NCBI GenBank assembly: GCA_018712865.1
Contig: DVGH01000065.1
Span: 1-33,719 of the forward strand
From: Scatavimonas merdipullorum
Lineage (GTDB): Bacteria > Bacillota > Clostridia > Oscillospirales > Acutalibacteraceae
Direction: 5' to 3'
Length of the DNA stretch: 33,719 nucleotides
Made by a program: the position numbers and the translations under genes. Shown here in pieces: positions 14,803-22,787 of the stretch. The notes beneath the pieces were generated by a model, which had not been told where the DNA came from, searched no databases, and saw only the letters and a list, made by a program, of their open reading frames with translations. Numbering within the stretch: position 1 is the first letter of the stretch; each line of letters starts with the position of its first letter.

Positions 14803-17011
14803 TGCTTAATTCCTCCTTTGACAACTGGGATTCGGCTATCTGACGGTACACTTCGCAGGAATCCATAAGGCTTTGATGCGTCCCTATACCGGCTATTTCT
14901 CCATCGTCGAGCACAATAATCTGGTCTGCATGTAAAACTGTGCTGATACGCTGCGCGACAATTAAAATGGTACTGTCTTTCGTTTCATTGCGCAGCGCCT
15001 TGCGCAATGCAGCGTCCGTTTTATAATCAAGTGCAGAAAAGCTGTCGTCAAATATATAAATTTTGGGGTCTTTGGCCACTGCCCTTGCAATAGAAAGTCT
15101 TTGGCGCTGTCCGCCCGAAACATTTGTCCCGCCCTGCGCGATCTCTGATTCGTAGCCGTTTGGCTTTTCACTGATAAAGTCCGCAGACTGCGCAACCTGC
15201 GCCGCTTGTTCCACACGCTTGCGGTCCTCTTTTTCAAGGCCATAGGCAATATTGCTTTCTATCGTCCCGGAAAACAGCACGCCCTTTTGCGGAACATAAC
15301 CTATATCCTGCCGCAGGGCTTGCTTTTTCACCTTGCGTATATCCGTTCCATTTACCAAAATTCTCCCGTCCGTCACGTCAAAAAAGCGCGGGATCAAATT
15401 TACAAGGGTGGATTTCCCACTTCCTGTGCTGCCTATAAACGCCGTAGTCTGCCCGGGCCTTGCTGTAAAGCTGATATTTTTTAAAACATCCTCCTGCGCA
15501 CCTGGGTAATGGAAACAGACATTCTCAAACTCCACAAAGCCGCTTTTTTCTTTTTTAAAGGGTTCCGGCTGCTGCGGATCGCAGACGGTTTCTTCTGTTT
15601 GTAAAACCTCCGCCACGCGCGATGCGGAAACCAACGCCCTGGGCAGCATGACGCTCATCATAGAAAGCATTAAAAATGCCATAATGATCTGCATGGTGTA
15701 CTGGATAAAGGCCATCAGGTTCCCTACCTGCATGGAGCCGCCGTCAATGGCCTGTGCCCCGACCCAAACAATCAAAATACTGATGCCGTTCATAATAAAC
15801 ATCATAACCGGCATCATAAACGTCATAACACGGTTGACAAACAAATTGGTTTTGGTAAGCGCCACATTTGCCTGATCAAAGCGCTCTTCTTCATGGCGTT
15901 CCCTGCTGAAGGCACGTATAACAGGCAGCCCCGTAAGAATTTCCCTTGCCACCAGGTTGACTCTGTCAACCAGCTTTTGCAATTTCTTAAAGCGGGGCAT
16001 GGCAATAAAATAGAGGACCAAAACCAGGGCCAGAATCAGGCCAATGGCAACACCGATTACCCAGGCCATATCGTCGCCTGTTTCAAAAACCTTTACCAAC
16101 GCCCCAATACCGAGGATCGGCGCGTAAATTACAATGCGCAGCAGCATGACAACAAGCATTTGGATCTGTTGTATATCATTTGTACATCTGGTAATAAGCG
16201 AAGCGGTAGAAAAGTGATTAAATTCTCTGCTGGAAAAATGTACCACCTTTTGAAACACAGCGCTTCTTAAATCGCGCCCAAACTGCGCCGCCACCCTGGA
16301 AGCCAAAAGCGTTACGAGCGCCGCCGCCACCGCTATGATTAAGGCATACAGCAGCATCCACATGCCGGATTGCCAAATATAATCCGACTGCATGCGGTCC
16401 ACGTCTATCCCGACGGCACGATATTCTTCGCGTACAAAGCTGACCGCCATCTGCCGGACAATGCTTGGGTCAATTTCCTCAAACTGATCCATTTGCTCTT
16501 TAAAAGACGCAATGGCCTGCTGCCGCTGCGCCTGCGGTAGCTGGTCAAGAAGTGCAAGCAGCGAAGCGCTTTGATTTGCGCCGCCCGGCATTTTCTGTTG
16601 AAGCGACTGGGTAACCTGCTTGATCTGCGGGTCGTCGCTTTCCAGAAAGGATAACGCGAGCATAGGGATCCCAAAAATATCGTTGAGCGTTTCCACGGTC
16701 TGTGCATCTGTATTTTCATAGAGCGTATAGACCTGCAAATTTTCCTTTTTATCGCTGTCATGCAGCGTATAGTTTGCCAACACGGTATCCCTTTCATTTT
16801 GATCCATAAAATAAAAAAGCCGTTCCATCTGGCTTTTTCGGATCTCCATCGGGGCAATTTGCGCAATTCCTCCCTGCTGAATTCCCACATTCACAATGTC
16901 GGATATCTTTTCAGGAAGAGAAAGGTCGCAGAAGGCCTGGACAACAAGCAAGACCAATATAGCCAAAATGGGCAAGACCGATTTTTTCAGATATTTGATA
17001 AGTTTGCGCAT
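14792..17011 (-). CDS. ABC exporter half-transporter (degenerate-site subunit)
   Basis: A 739-residue exporter. It differs from its partner in two ways. First, about 170-185 residues (roughly 30-215, hydrophilic, Gln-rich) lie between membrane helices 1 and 2, predicted to be an extracellular domain. Second, Walker B reads IYIFDDSFSALD (651-662), with Asp where the catalytic Glu should be, as in heterodimeric exporters with one non-canonical ATP site. Walker A is GSTGSGKST (527-535) and the signature is VSGGQ (631-635). AAAAGGAG precedes the start. It sits 58 bp after marR and overlaps the second subunit by 11 bp. Confidence 0.93.
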   Translation of the reverse strand: MRKLIKYLKKSVLPILAILVLLVVQAFCDLSLPEKISDIVNVGIQQGGIAQIAPMEIRKSQMERLFYFMDQNERDTVLANYTLHDSDKKENLQVYTLYENTDAQTVETLNDIFGIPMLALSFLESDDPQIKQVTQSLQQKMPGGANQSASLLALLDQLPQAQRQQAIASFKEQMDQFEEIDPSIVRQMAVSFVREEYRAVGIDVDRMQSDYIWQSGMWMLLYALIIAVAAALVTLLASRVAAQFGRDLRSAVFQKVVHFSSREFNHFSTASLITRCTNDIQQIQMLVVMLLRIVIYAPILGIGALVKVFETGDDMAWVIGVAIGLILALVLVLYFIAMPRFKKLQKLVDRVNLVAREILTGLPVIRAFSRERHEEERFDQANVALTKTNLFVNRVMTFMMPVMMFIMNGISILIVWVGAQAIDGGSMQVGNLMAFIQYTMQIIMAFLMLSMMSVMLPRALVSASRVAEVLQTEETVCDPQQPEPFKKEKSGFVEFENVCFHYPGAQEDVLKNISFTARPGQTTAFIGSTGSGKSTLVNLIPRFFDVTDGRILVNGTDIRKVKKQALRQDIGYVPQKGVLFSGTIESNIAYGLEKEDRKRVEQAAQVAQSADFISEKPNGYESEIAQGGTNVSGGQRQRLSIARAVAKDPKIYIFDDSFSALDYKTDAALRKALRNETKDSTILIVAQRISTVLHADQIIVLDDGEIAGIGTHQSLMDSCEVYRQIAESQLSKEELSNEQ

Positions 17012-17069
17012 AAATACAGATTCTCCTTTTTATTTCCGGATATTGGGGCGGCACTTAAAATGCGGCATA

Positions 17070-17531
17070 TTAGCTTTTGCTTTCTTCCCAGTCCATAGAT
17101 TCAAGGATACTATGAAACTTTTTAAGCAGCTCTACAAATTTTCGGGCGTCGTCTTCCCCCATTTTTTCCATCATTTTATTTGTCGCTTCCCATAAACGCA
17201 ACCGCTCTTTTTCAAAAATTTTTTTGCCTTCTTCCGTAATATGCACAAAAGCGCTGCGCCGGTCTGTCCTTAACTGAATCCGTCTGATGACCCCTTTGTC
17301 TTCCAAATGGTTCAGTATCTGCGAAGCCGCCGGCTTTGAAATTTTTAAATAGGCGCATATATCGCCCGTTTTTACGGCCTCTGTCTGCGGTGTGCTTTCA
17401 GACAAAAAACATATTGCGCTAAGCACTGCCATTTCACTGTAGCGCAATTTACAAAGGCAGGGGAAAAATCTCCTTTCCTTTCGGACAGCCAAAAGTGTGT
17501 TCATAAAATCATTTGTAATATTTTCTTCCAT
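17070..17531 (-). CDS. MarR-family transcriptional regulator
   Basis: A 153-residue winged-helix repressor of the MarR family. It has an N-terminal dimerisation helix, the recognition region ICAYLKISKPAASQILNHLEDKGVIRR, and the wing LRTDRRSAFVHITEEGKKIFE. It is the first gene of the operon with the two ABC exporter subunits. Start at ATG 17531 is preceded by AGAGGTGG. A perfect palindrome (17546-17570) between its promoter and start codon is the obvious autoregulatory operator. The ligand is unknown and is presumably a substrate of the exporter. Confidence 0.93.
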   Translation of the reverse strand: MEENITNDFMNTLLAVRKERRFFPCLCKLRYSEMAVLSAICFLSESTPQTEAVKTGDICAYLKISKPAASQILNHLEDKGVIRRIQLRTDRRSAFVHITEEGKKIFEKERLRLWEATNKMMEKMGEDDARKFVELLKKFHSILESMDWEESKS

Positions 17532-17545
17532 ACACCCACCTCTTT

Positions 17546-17570
17546 AAAATGTTAAGCAAATTAACATTTT
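17546..17570. promoter_or_regulatory. palindromic operator, probable MarR binding site
   Basis: AAAATGTTAA (17546-17555) and TTAACATTTT (17561-17570) are perfect 10-bp inverted arms around GCAAA. The site overlaps the expected transcription start and early leader, where bound protein would block the operon. The size and AT-rich TTAA core fit MarR-type operators. A GCTTAA half-element follows at about 17575. Confidence 0.78.
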
Positions 17571-17582
17571 ATATGCTTAATT

Positions 17583-17611
17583 ATATTATTCCTTTATTTT
17601 TCATATGTCAA
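17583..17611 (-). promoter_or_regulatory. sigma-A promoter of the marR-ABC operon
   Basis: On the minus strand TTGACA (17606-17611), a 17-bp spacer and TAATAT (17583-17588) lie just upstream of the palindromic operator. An overlapping TATAAT with a longer spacer is also present. Confidence 0.8.
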
Positions 17612-17724
17612 TAGGGATAGATTCTATAAATGCGATAGGCTATTATGTTTTCCGTATTATAAAAAAATTTTTATAAAAAACTAAGACTTTTGCCATTTGT
17701 GCCGATGTAACCCCTTTGTTTTTT

Positions 17725-17759
17725 CAAAACAGAAACGCGGATGTTTTTCACACCCGCGT
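17725..17759 (-). terminator. terminator after the DUF4358-like lipoprotein gene
   Basis: A 10-bp stem in minus-strand RNA (ACGCGGGTGT with ACATCCGCGT, one G-U pair) is followed by TTCTGTTTTG. It begins about 20 nt past the stop codon. The plus-strand copy is followed by CCTTTTTG and could also terminate weakly. Confidence 0.8.
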
Positions 17760-17779
17760 CCTTTTTGCATAAAAGCTAT

Positions 17780-18337
17780 TTATCGGAACATATCCTCAAA
17801 GGCGTCAACGCCCCTTTGCGTCTGTGCCGCTGCAAATTCAGCCGCCTGCTGCTCTGTCATATCTGCGTCGTTGCTGATTGCCCCCAGCAAAATAAACGCC
17901 AGATAATCGCCCCTGCGGACAACCCGGGAAGCGTTGATTTTTGCACTGTTTGCCGGGTATACAATTGCGTCTTCTATTTGCTTTTGCTGCGCCTTGTTTA
18001 ATTGTGCCTCTACTTCTTCCCCGTATCCCTGCTTGGCCTTAATAACAAGCAGACAATCCGGATGCGTGCTCACACCCGAAACCTGCGCCTTGTATTTGTC
18101 TATTTGCGCAAGGTCTAAAGCAAATTCTTCCTGCAGTGTTTGCGCATCCATATCTGTGTCGGGCAGATAGTCGTCGCCATACGCTTCCTGAATTTTATCA
18201 AATATTCTTCCTACGGCAAGCTCGGCCTGTTCGCCGCTATAGGCGTTATCACCTTCTGCGCCACACCCCGAAAAAAATATACAAATAGTAATAAAAAATA
18301 CAAATAGTATATATGAGCTTCTTTTGGGATTTTGCAT
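17780..18337 (-). CDS. DUF4358-like lipoprotein
   Basis: A 185-residue lipoprotein: basic N-terminus, hydrophobic stretch and lipobox FSGC (Cys25), then a compact extracytoplasmic domain of about 150 residues. The domain resembles DUF4358 proteins of clostridia (motif-like segments ALDLAQIDKYKAQ and GYGEEVEAQLNKAQQKQIED), whose function is unknown. GGGAGGG precedes the ATG. It is monocistronic with its own terminator and is divergent from the znuA-like gene across a 140-bp gap. Confidence 0.8.
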   Translation of the reverse strand: MQNPKRSSYILFVFFITICIFFSGCGAEGDNAYSGEQAELAVGRIFDKIQEAYGDDYLPDTDMDAQTLQEEFALDLAQIDKYKAQVSGVSTHPDCLLVIKAKQGYGEEVEAQLNKAQQKQIEDAIVYPANSAKINASRVVRRGDYLAFILLGAISNDADMTEQQAAEFAAAQTQRGVDAFEDMFR

Positions 18338-18477
18338 GCTTTCCCTCCCATATCCTTGTCTGTTTTCGTTTTCTGTGTTATTATAACCTTCCAGACTCTG
18401 TAAAATACAGCTTACCCTGTTTTAGGCCGCATTTTGCAGCAGCAATTTTTTATTTATACAGAAAGGACCCATCGTAT

Positions 18478-19440
18478 ATGCACAGAAAAAAAATTTTTTA
18501 TATAGGGCTTTGTTTATTTTTAACGCTTGTGCTTTCAAGCTGCAGTTTGCCGTCTGAAAACGAGGACAGTAGTGCAGAGAGTGAAAAAATCAACATCGTC
18601 GCTACAATTTTTCCGCAATATGACTTTGCGCGCAACGTTGCCGGCAGCTTGGCAGAGCTTACCCTGCTGCTCCCCCCCGGCGGAGAAAGCCACAGCTATG
18701 AACCTTCCCCAAAGGATATGATCCAAATACAGGAAAGCGACCTGTTTATTTATGTAGGCGGTGAATCTGATCAATGGATTGACGATATTCTGGAAACGCT
18801 TGACACCAGCAAAATTACAACACTTAAGCTGATGGATTGCGTAGATACGGTGTACGAAGAGTTCCAGGAAGGCATGGATGCGCATGAGGAGGACCACACC
18901 CACGACAGTTATGCATATGATGAGCATGTGTGGACTTCCCCAAAAAATGCGCAAAAGATCACGCAAGCCATCAGCGATGCGCTGTGCACACTTGACCCTG
19001 AAAACACACAAACCTATGCGCAAAACTGCGCATCGTATCTTGCAAAGCTTCAAACGCTCGACCAAAGCTTTGAACAGGCCGTCGCGGCGGGGCAGCGCAA
19101 CGTTATGGTTTTTGGCGACCGCTTCCCGTTCCGCTACTTTACCGACGCCTACGGTCTGGAGTATTTTGCCGCATTTCCCGGCTGCAGCTCCGAAACAGAG
19201 CCAAGCGCCGCAACGCTTGCTTTTTTAACGGAAAAAATCAAAGAAGAAAACATTCCGGTTGTTTTTTATATAGAGATGTCCAGCCAGAAGGTGGCAGATG
19301 CCCTGTGTGAAAACACGGGCGCAAAAAAGCTTTTATTCCATTCCTGTCACAATTTGACAAACGAGGAATTTGAACGCGGAGAAAACTATCTTTCTTTGAT
19401 GGAAAACAATCTGGAAAATCTGAAAACAGCCCTAAATTAA
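18478..19440 (+). CDS. zinc/manganese ABC transporter substrate-binding lipoprotein (ZnuA/AdcA-like)
   Basis: A 320-residue metal-binding lipoprotein of the cluster A-I family: signal peptide with lipobox LSSC (Cys22), then IVATIFPQYDFARNVAG. Likely ligands are His72 (GGESHSYEPSPKD), His150 (DEHVWTSPKN), and a conserved acidic residue in the C-terminal lobe. A short His/Asp loop (residues 136-142, HEEDHTH) is typical of zinc-specific members. The ATG at 18478 after GAAAGGA gives the proper signal peptide; upstream in-frame codons do not. The ATPase and permease genes are not adjacent, so it works with a transporter encoded elsewhere. Confidence 0.92.
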   Translation: MHRKKIFYIGLCLFLTLVLSSCSLPSENEDSSAESEKINIVATIFPQYDFARNVAGSLAELTLLLPPGGESHSYEPSPKDMIQIQESDLFIYVGGESDQWIDDILETLDTSKITTLKLMDCVDTVYEEFQEGMDAHEEDHTHDSYAYDEHVWTSPKNAQKITQAISDALCTLDPENTQTYAQNCASYLAKLQTLDQSFEQAVAAGQRNVMVFGDRFPFRYFTDAYGLEYFAAFPGCSSETEPSAATLAFLTEKIKEENIPVVFYIEMSSQKVADALCENTGAKKLLFHSCHNLTNEEFERGENYLSLMENNLENLKTALN

Positions 19441-19465
19441 GAGCGTGAAAATAACAAAGCAATAA

Positions 19466-19520
19466 ACTGGCCGGCAGGTGATGTGTTTCACTGCCGGCCA
19501 GTCCATTGCTTTTATTTTGT
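19466..19520. terminator. bidirectional terminator between znuA-like and P-loop genes
   Basis: A perfect 12-bp stem, ACTGGCCGGCAG (19466-19477) with CTGCCGGCCAGT (19491-19502), extends outward through GCAAT/ATTGC. On the plus strand it is followed by a T-rich run (GCTTTTATTTTG). On the minus strand TTTATTGCTTTG follows, serving the convergent gene ending at 19588. Confidence 0.88.
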
Positions 19521-19587
19521 TTTTTATTTTGCCAAAGCTTTCACTTTACAAACCTTTCTTCTTCGTAAAGCAGCGCCGGCAATATGG

Positions 19588-20004
19588 TTAAATCGTTTCA
19601 CAGTCTACCTTCATGTCCTCAGGAAGCTCGCTTTCATCGGCAGAGATCAAAAGCGTAATTTTGGTTTCTGCATTTTCCGCCAGCACGCTCAGCTTTTTTG
19701 TAAATTCGTCAAGCGCTGCAAAGTCCTTTCCGCAAATTTTAAAAGTAGAATCCACCAAAATATCTGTAACATCATAATTGCCTGCGCAAATACCGCTGAT
19801 AAACCCATACAGCATGTCATATCCTACGATTGCATACTGGTCGGTATCAATCAGCCTTGCCTTGTGCGTTACATCGTACGTAAGCTTAGCGCCTTTTTCA
19901 ATGACAACCACATTGCCAGAAGATGTTGCAACTGCTTCGTTTGCCAGCGAAATCAGCTTTTTTGTTTTACCAGACCCTTTTTTCCCCACAAGTAAAGATA
20001 CCAT
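19588..20004 (-). CDS. small P-loop protein of unknown function
   Basis: A 138-residue protein with an N-terminal Walker A loop (GKKGSGKT, residues 7-14) right after the first strand (MVSLLV). A plausible Walker B-like strand is ILVDSTF. No other domain is present, so this is a minimal P-loop NTPase fold. Such short proteins are conserved in clostridia, but I do not know a function. AGGAGG lies 8 nt before the ATG. It follows pgi by 52 bp on the same strand with no terminator between, suggesting co-transcription. Confidence 0.72.
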   Translation of the reverse strand: MVSLLVGKKGSGKTKKLISLANEAVATSSGNVVVIEKGAKLTYDVTHKARLIDTDQYAIVGYDMLYGFISGICAGNYDVTDILVDSTFKICGKDFAALDEFTKKLSVLAENAETKITLLISADESELPEDMKVDCETI

Positions 20005-20056
20005 TTGAAACGCCTCCTAGTATATTTTACCGCTGCTGCGGTTAAGTCCTTCACAA

Positions 20057-21391
20057 TTACAGTCTTGCCTCTAAAGCGGCCTTTTCTTCTTCATAGCCCG
20101 GCTTTCCAAGCAGCGCAAACATATTTTTCTTATAGCTTTCTACCCCCGGCTGGTCAAAGGGGTTGACCCCCAACAGGTAGCCGCTGATTGCACAGGCCTT
20201 TTCAAAGAAATAAATCAAATATCCAAGCTCGCGCTCGTTCATTTCTTCCACATGTAATACAATATTGGGAACACCGCCGTCATTGTGTGCCAAAACAGTT
20301 CCCTCAAACGCTTTACGGTTTACAAAATCCATGGATTTCCCTGCAAGGAAATTCAATCCATCCACATTTTCTGCGTCTGCTTCCAGGAAAATTTCTTTTT
20401 TAGGCTTGTTAAATAAAACAACCGTTTCAAATAAATCTCTTCTTCCGTCCTGAATATACTGTCCCATGGAATGCAGATCGGTCGAAAAAACGACAGAAGC
20501 AGGGAAAAGCCCTTTATTGTCCTTTCCTTCACTTTCACCAAACAATTGCTTATACCATTCTGCCATCATGGTAAATGCAGGTTCATAGCTTACAAGAATT
20601 TCCGTATTTTTACCCTTTCTGTAAAGGATATTGCGCAATGCGGCATACTTGTAACAATCGTTTAACGCAAGATCCTCCTGCATAAGCGCGTCCTGCGCTT
20701 TTCTGGCGCCTTCCATAAGCGCGTCCAAATCAGCACCAGCCACAGCTATGGGGAGCAAACCCACCGCTGTCAGTACAGAATAGCGACCGCCCACGTTGTC
20801 TGGTACGACAAAGGTTTCATAGCCCTCTTTGTCGGCAAGCTGCTTTAACGTACCCTTTGCCCTGTCGGTTGTGCAGAAAATTCTTTCCCTTGCGCCGTCC
20901 TGTCCATACTTTTTTATAAGCAGTTCACGGAACACGCGGAATGCAATTGCAGGTTCCGTTGTTGTTCCGGATTTGGAAATCATATTGATAGACACATCTT
21001 TGCCCTCGCACAACTCCAAAAGCTCCGCCAGCGCGGTGGAACTGATGGAATTCCCCGCATAGTAAATTGCGGGCGTGTCCTTTGCCATTGCATTATAGTT
21101 GGGCGACTTCAAAAACTCTATTGCCGCTCTGGCGCCCAAGTAAGAACCGCCTATACCAATTACTACAAAAATATCGGTATTTTTTTTAATTTTTTCCGCC
21201 GCGGCCTTGATGCGCGCAAATTCCTCCTTATCATAATCCGTAGGAAGTGTAAGCCAGCCAATAAAGTCGCTACCTAAACCTGTGGCGTTATGCAGCGCCT
21301 GGTGCGCCGCACGCACCTGCGGGGCAATTGCGTCATACTCGCAGGCCGATACAAATCCGGACAGATATTTGTCACTCAATTTTGTCGCCAT
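20057..21391 (-). CDS. pgi: glucose-6-phosphate isomerase
   Basis: A 444-residue cytosolic isomerase interconverting glucose-6-phosphate and fructose-6-phosphate, of the short bacterial (Bacillus/Thermotoga-like) type. Both family signatures are present: DNVGGRYSVLTAVGLLPIA near the middle and the C-terminal LLGVNPFDQPGVESYKK. The phosphate-binding SKSGTTTEPA segment is intact. The ATG at 21391 follows GGAGGAAA. A near-consensus promoter lies at 21455-21483. The next gene downstream is the small P-loop protein. Confidence 0.97.
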   Translation of the reverse strand: MATKLSDKYLSGFVSACEYDAIAPQVRAAHQALHNATGLGSDFIGWLTLPTDYDKEEFARIKAAAEKIKKNTDIFVVIGIGGSYLGARAAIEFLKSPNYNAMAKDTPAIYYAGNSISSTALAELLELCEGKDVSINMISKSGTTTEPAIAFRVFRELLIKKYGQDGARERIFCTTDRAKGTLKQLADKEGYETFVVPDNVGGRYSVLTAVGLLPIAVAGADLDALMEGARKAQDALMQEDLALNDCYKYAALRNILYRKGKNTEILVSYEPAFTMMAEWYKQLFGESEGKDNKGLFPASVVFSTDLHSMGQYIQDGRRDLFETVVLFNKPKKEIFLEADAENVDGLNFLAGKSMDFVNRKAFEGTVLAHNDGGVPNIVLHVEEMNERELGYLIYFFEKACAISGYLLGVNPFDQPGVESYKKNMFALLGKPGYEEEKAALEARL

Positions 21392-21454
21392 ATTTCAATT
21401 TCCTCCTTGCTACTACAGGCCGGGATACACGCATGGCCCGTATACTATGAAAAT

Positions 21455-21483
21455 ATTCTACAATATTTCCCGTCCTTTTGCAA
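21455..21483 (-). promoter_or_regulatory. sigma-A promoter for pgi
   Basis: On the minus strand TTGCAA (21478-21483), a 17-bp spacer and TAGAAT (21455-21460) stand about 64 bp before the pgi start codon, inside the 136-bp gap after the D,D-carboxypeptidase gene. Confidence 0.7.
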
Positions 21484-21527
21484 GGTGGGTTTGTTCTTTT
21501 CTGTTAAAAATTTACGGAATCGTCCTG

Positions 21528-22679
21528 TTATAGCAAGAAAAAGCTTTTTAATAGCAAGGCAAGAACTGCTGAAAAAGAAACGGCTTCTACATTGTCCTGT
21601 GCTGTAATATCATAAACAGCCAATTGCTCCCCATCCTGCATATAAGTGATTTTGCCGATTTTCTGCCCCTTTTCTACAGGCGCCTGCACCTCCTGTACAT
21701 ATTCTATTTTGCTTTCCAACGATTGTTCGCTGCCTTTTTTTATCAAAAAGCTTCCGCTTAAATCAACTGCGGTGGCCACCTGTTTTTGCATACCGTCCTT
21801 AACCGTGACCGCCTGCAGCTCTTCGGTAAGGGAAGGCGTTACCGTAGTAAAGTTTGCAAAACCATAATCCAGAAGTGTTGCAGCGTCTTTAAAACGGTCT
21901 GTGCCCGTTTCCGCCCCCAGCACCACCGCGATCAGCGACAGCTTATCCCTTGTCGCCGTAGCCGATATACAACTGCCTGCCTGCCCGGTCGTACCCGTTT
22001 TCAACCCGGTAATACCGTTATAGGTCTTTAAAAGCTTGTTGGTATTAACAATCTGTGTTGCGCCGTCGCGCAGGTAATCCATCCAGATGGACGTATACGC
22101 AAAAATCTCTTCATGTTCAGTCAGCTGGCGCGACATCAAGGCTACGTCGTATGCAGAGGTAACATGCCCGTCTTCATCCAGGCCGTTGCAGTTTTTAAAC
22201 GTTGTTTCGTTCATTCCAAGCTCTTTTGCACGCTTGTTCATTTCTTCCACAAACGCATCTTCCGTTCCGCTGACGTGCTCTGCCAAAGCCACGGCTGCAT
22301 CGTTTGCGCTGGCTACGGCCGTGGCTTTAATCATTTCGTCCACCGTCATCGTTTCGCCTTCCTCCAGCCAAATGTCTGAACCGCCCATAGAAGCGGCATG
22401 TGCGCTTGCCGTAACAACGTCTGTCATGGTTATTTTTCCCGCGTCTATGGCCTCAAATACAAGCAGCAGCGTCATAATTTTTGTAATAGAAGCACAGGCA
22501 CGCACTTCGTGACAGTTTTTGTCAAAAAGGACTTTTCCCGTTTGCGGCTCTATTAAAACCGCAGACGGGGCCGTAATCTCGTCCGCTGCCAGCGCCTGCG
22601 TATAGACAGGCAGGCAAAACATAAGCGAAAAAGAAACGGCGGCGCACAAAAATTTTTTGCAGATTTTTGTCTTTTTCAT
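21528..22679 (-). CDS. D-alanyl-D-alanine carboxypeptidase (DacB/DacF type)
   Basis: A 383-residue exported low-molecular-weight penicillin-binding protein that trims terminal D-Ala from peptidoglycan stem peptides. It has a signal peptide (cleavage near ALAAD, residue 32) and catalytic motifs SITK (64-67), SAN (124-126) and KTG (227-229). A C-terminal beta domain follows, and the protein ends in a hydrophobic helix (FSAVLALLLKSFFLL) that should anchor it to the membrane. Start at ATG 22679 has GGGAGGTG upstream; the ATG at 22697 lies before that site. A sigma-E-like promoter 20-50 bp upstream suggests a spore-cortex role, as for Bacillus DacB. Confidence 0.93.
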   Translation of the reverse strand: MKKTKICKKFLCAAVSFSLMFCLPVYTQALAADEITAPSAVLIEPQTGKVLFDKNCHEVRACASITKIMTLLLVFEAIDAGKITMTDVVTASAHAASMGGSDIWLEEGETMTVDEMIKATAVASANDAAVALAEHVSGTEDAFVEEMNKRAKELGMNETTFKNCNGLDEDGHVTSAYDVALMSRQLTEHEEIFAYTSIWMDYLRDGATQIVNTNKLLKTYNGITGLKTGTTGQAGSCISATATRDKLSLIAVVLGAETGTDRFKDAATLLDYGFANFTTVTPSLTEELQAVTVKDGMQKQVATAVDLSGSFLIKKGSEQSLESKIEYVQEVQAPVEKGQKIGKITYMQDGEQLAVYDITAQDNVEAVSFSAVLALLLKSFFLL

Positions 22680-22705
22680 GGATTGCACCTCCCACATGAT
22701 AATAA

Positions 22706-22734
22706 TGTGTATGTCCGGCGCAAACCGTATATGC
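22706..22734 (-). promoter_or_regulatory. sigma-E-like promoter for the D,D-carboxypeptidase gene
   Basis: On the minus strand GCATATA (22728-22734), a 14-bp spacer and CATACACA (22706-22713) match the sigma-E consensus (KMATATT; CATACAMT) at all but one position in each element. The predicted start is near 22700, giving a leader of about 20 nt that contains the GGGAGGTG ribosome-binding site. No sigma-A promoter is visible in the same gap. Confidence 0.6.
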
Positions 22735-22746
22735 GCTGCCTAAAAG

Positions 22747-22781
22747 GAAAAAAAGAGGGTGCGCCTGTTGCCACCCTCTTT
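22747..22781 (-). terminator. terminator after ispF, end of the long minus-strand run
   Basis: A perfect 10-bp stem in minus-strand RNA (AAAGAGGGTG with CACCCTCTTT, loop of 10 nt) runs directly into TTTTTTT. It starts 6 nt past the ispF stop and closes the run of genes that begins at about 31 kb. Confidence 0.93.
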
Positions 22782-22787
22782 GCCTGC

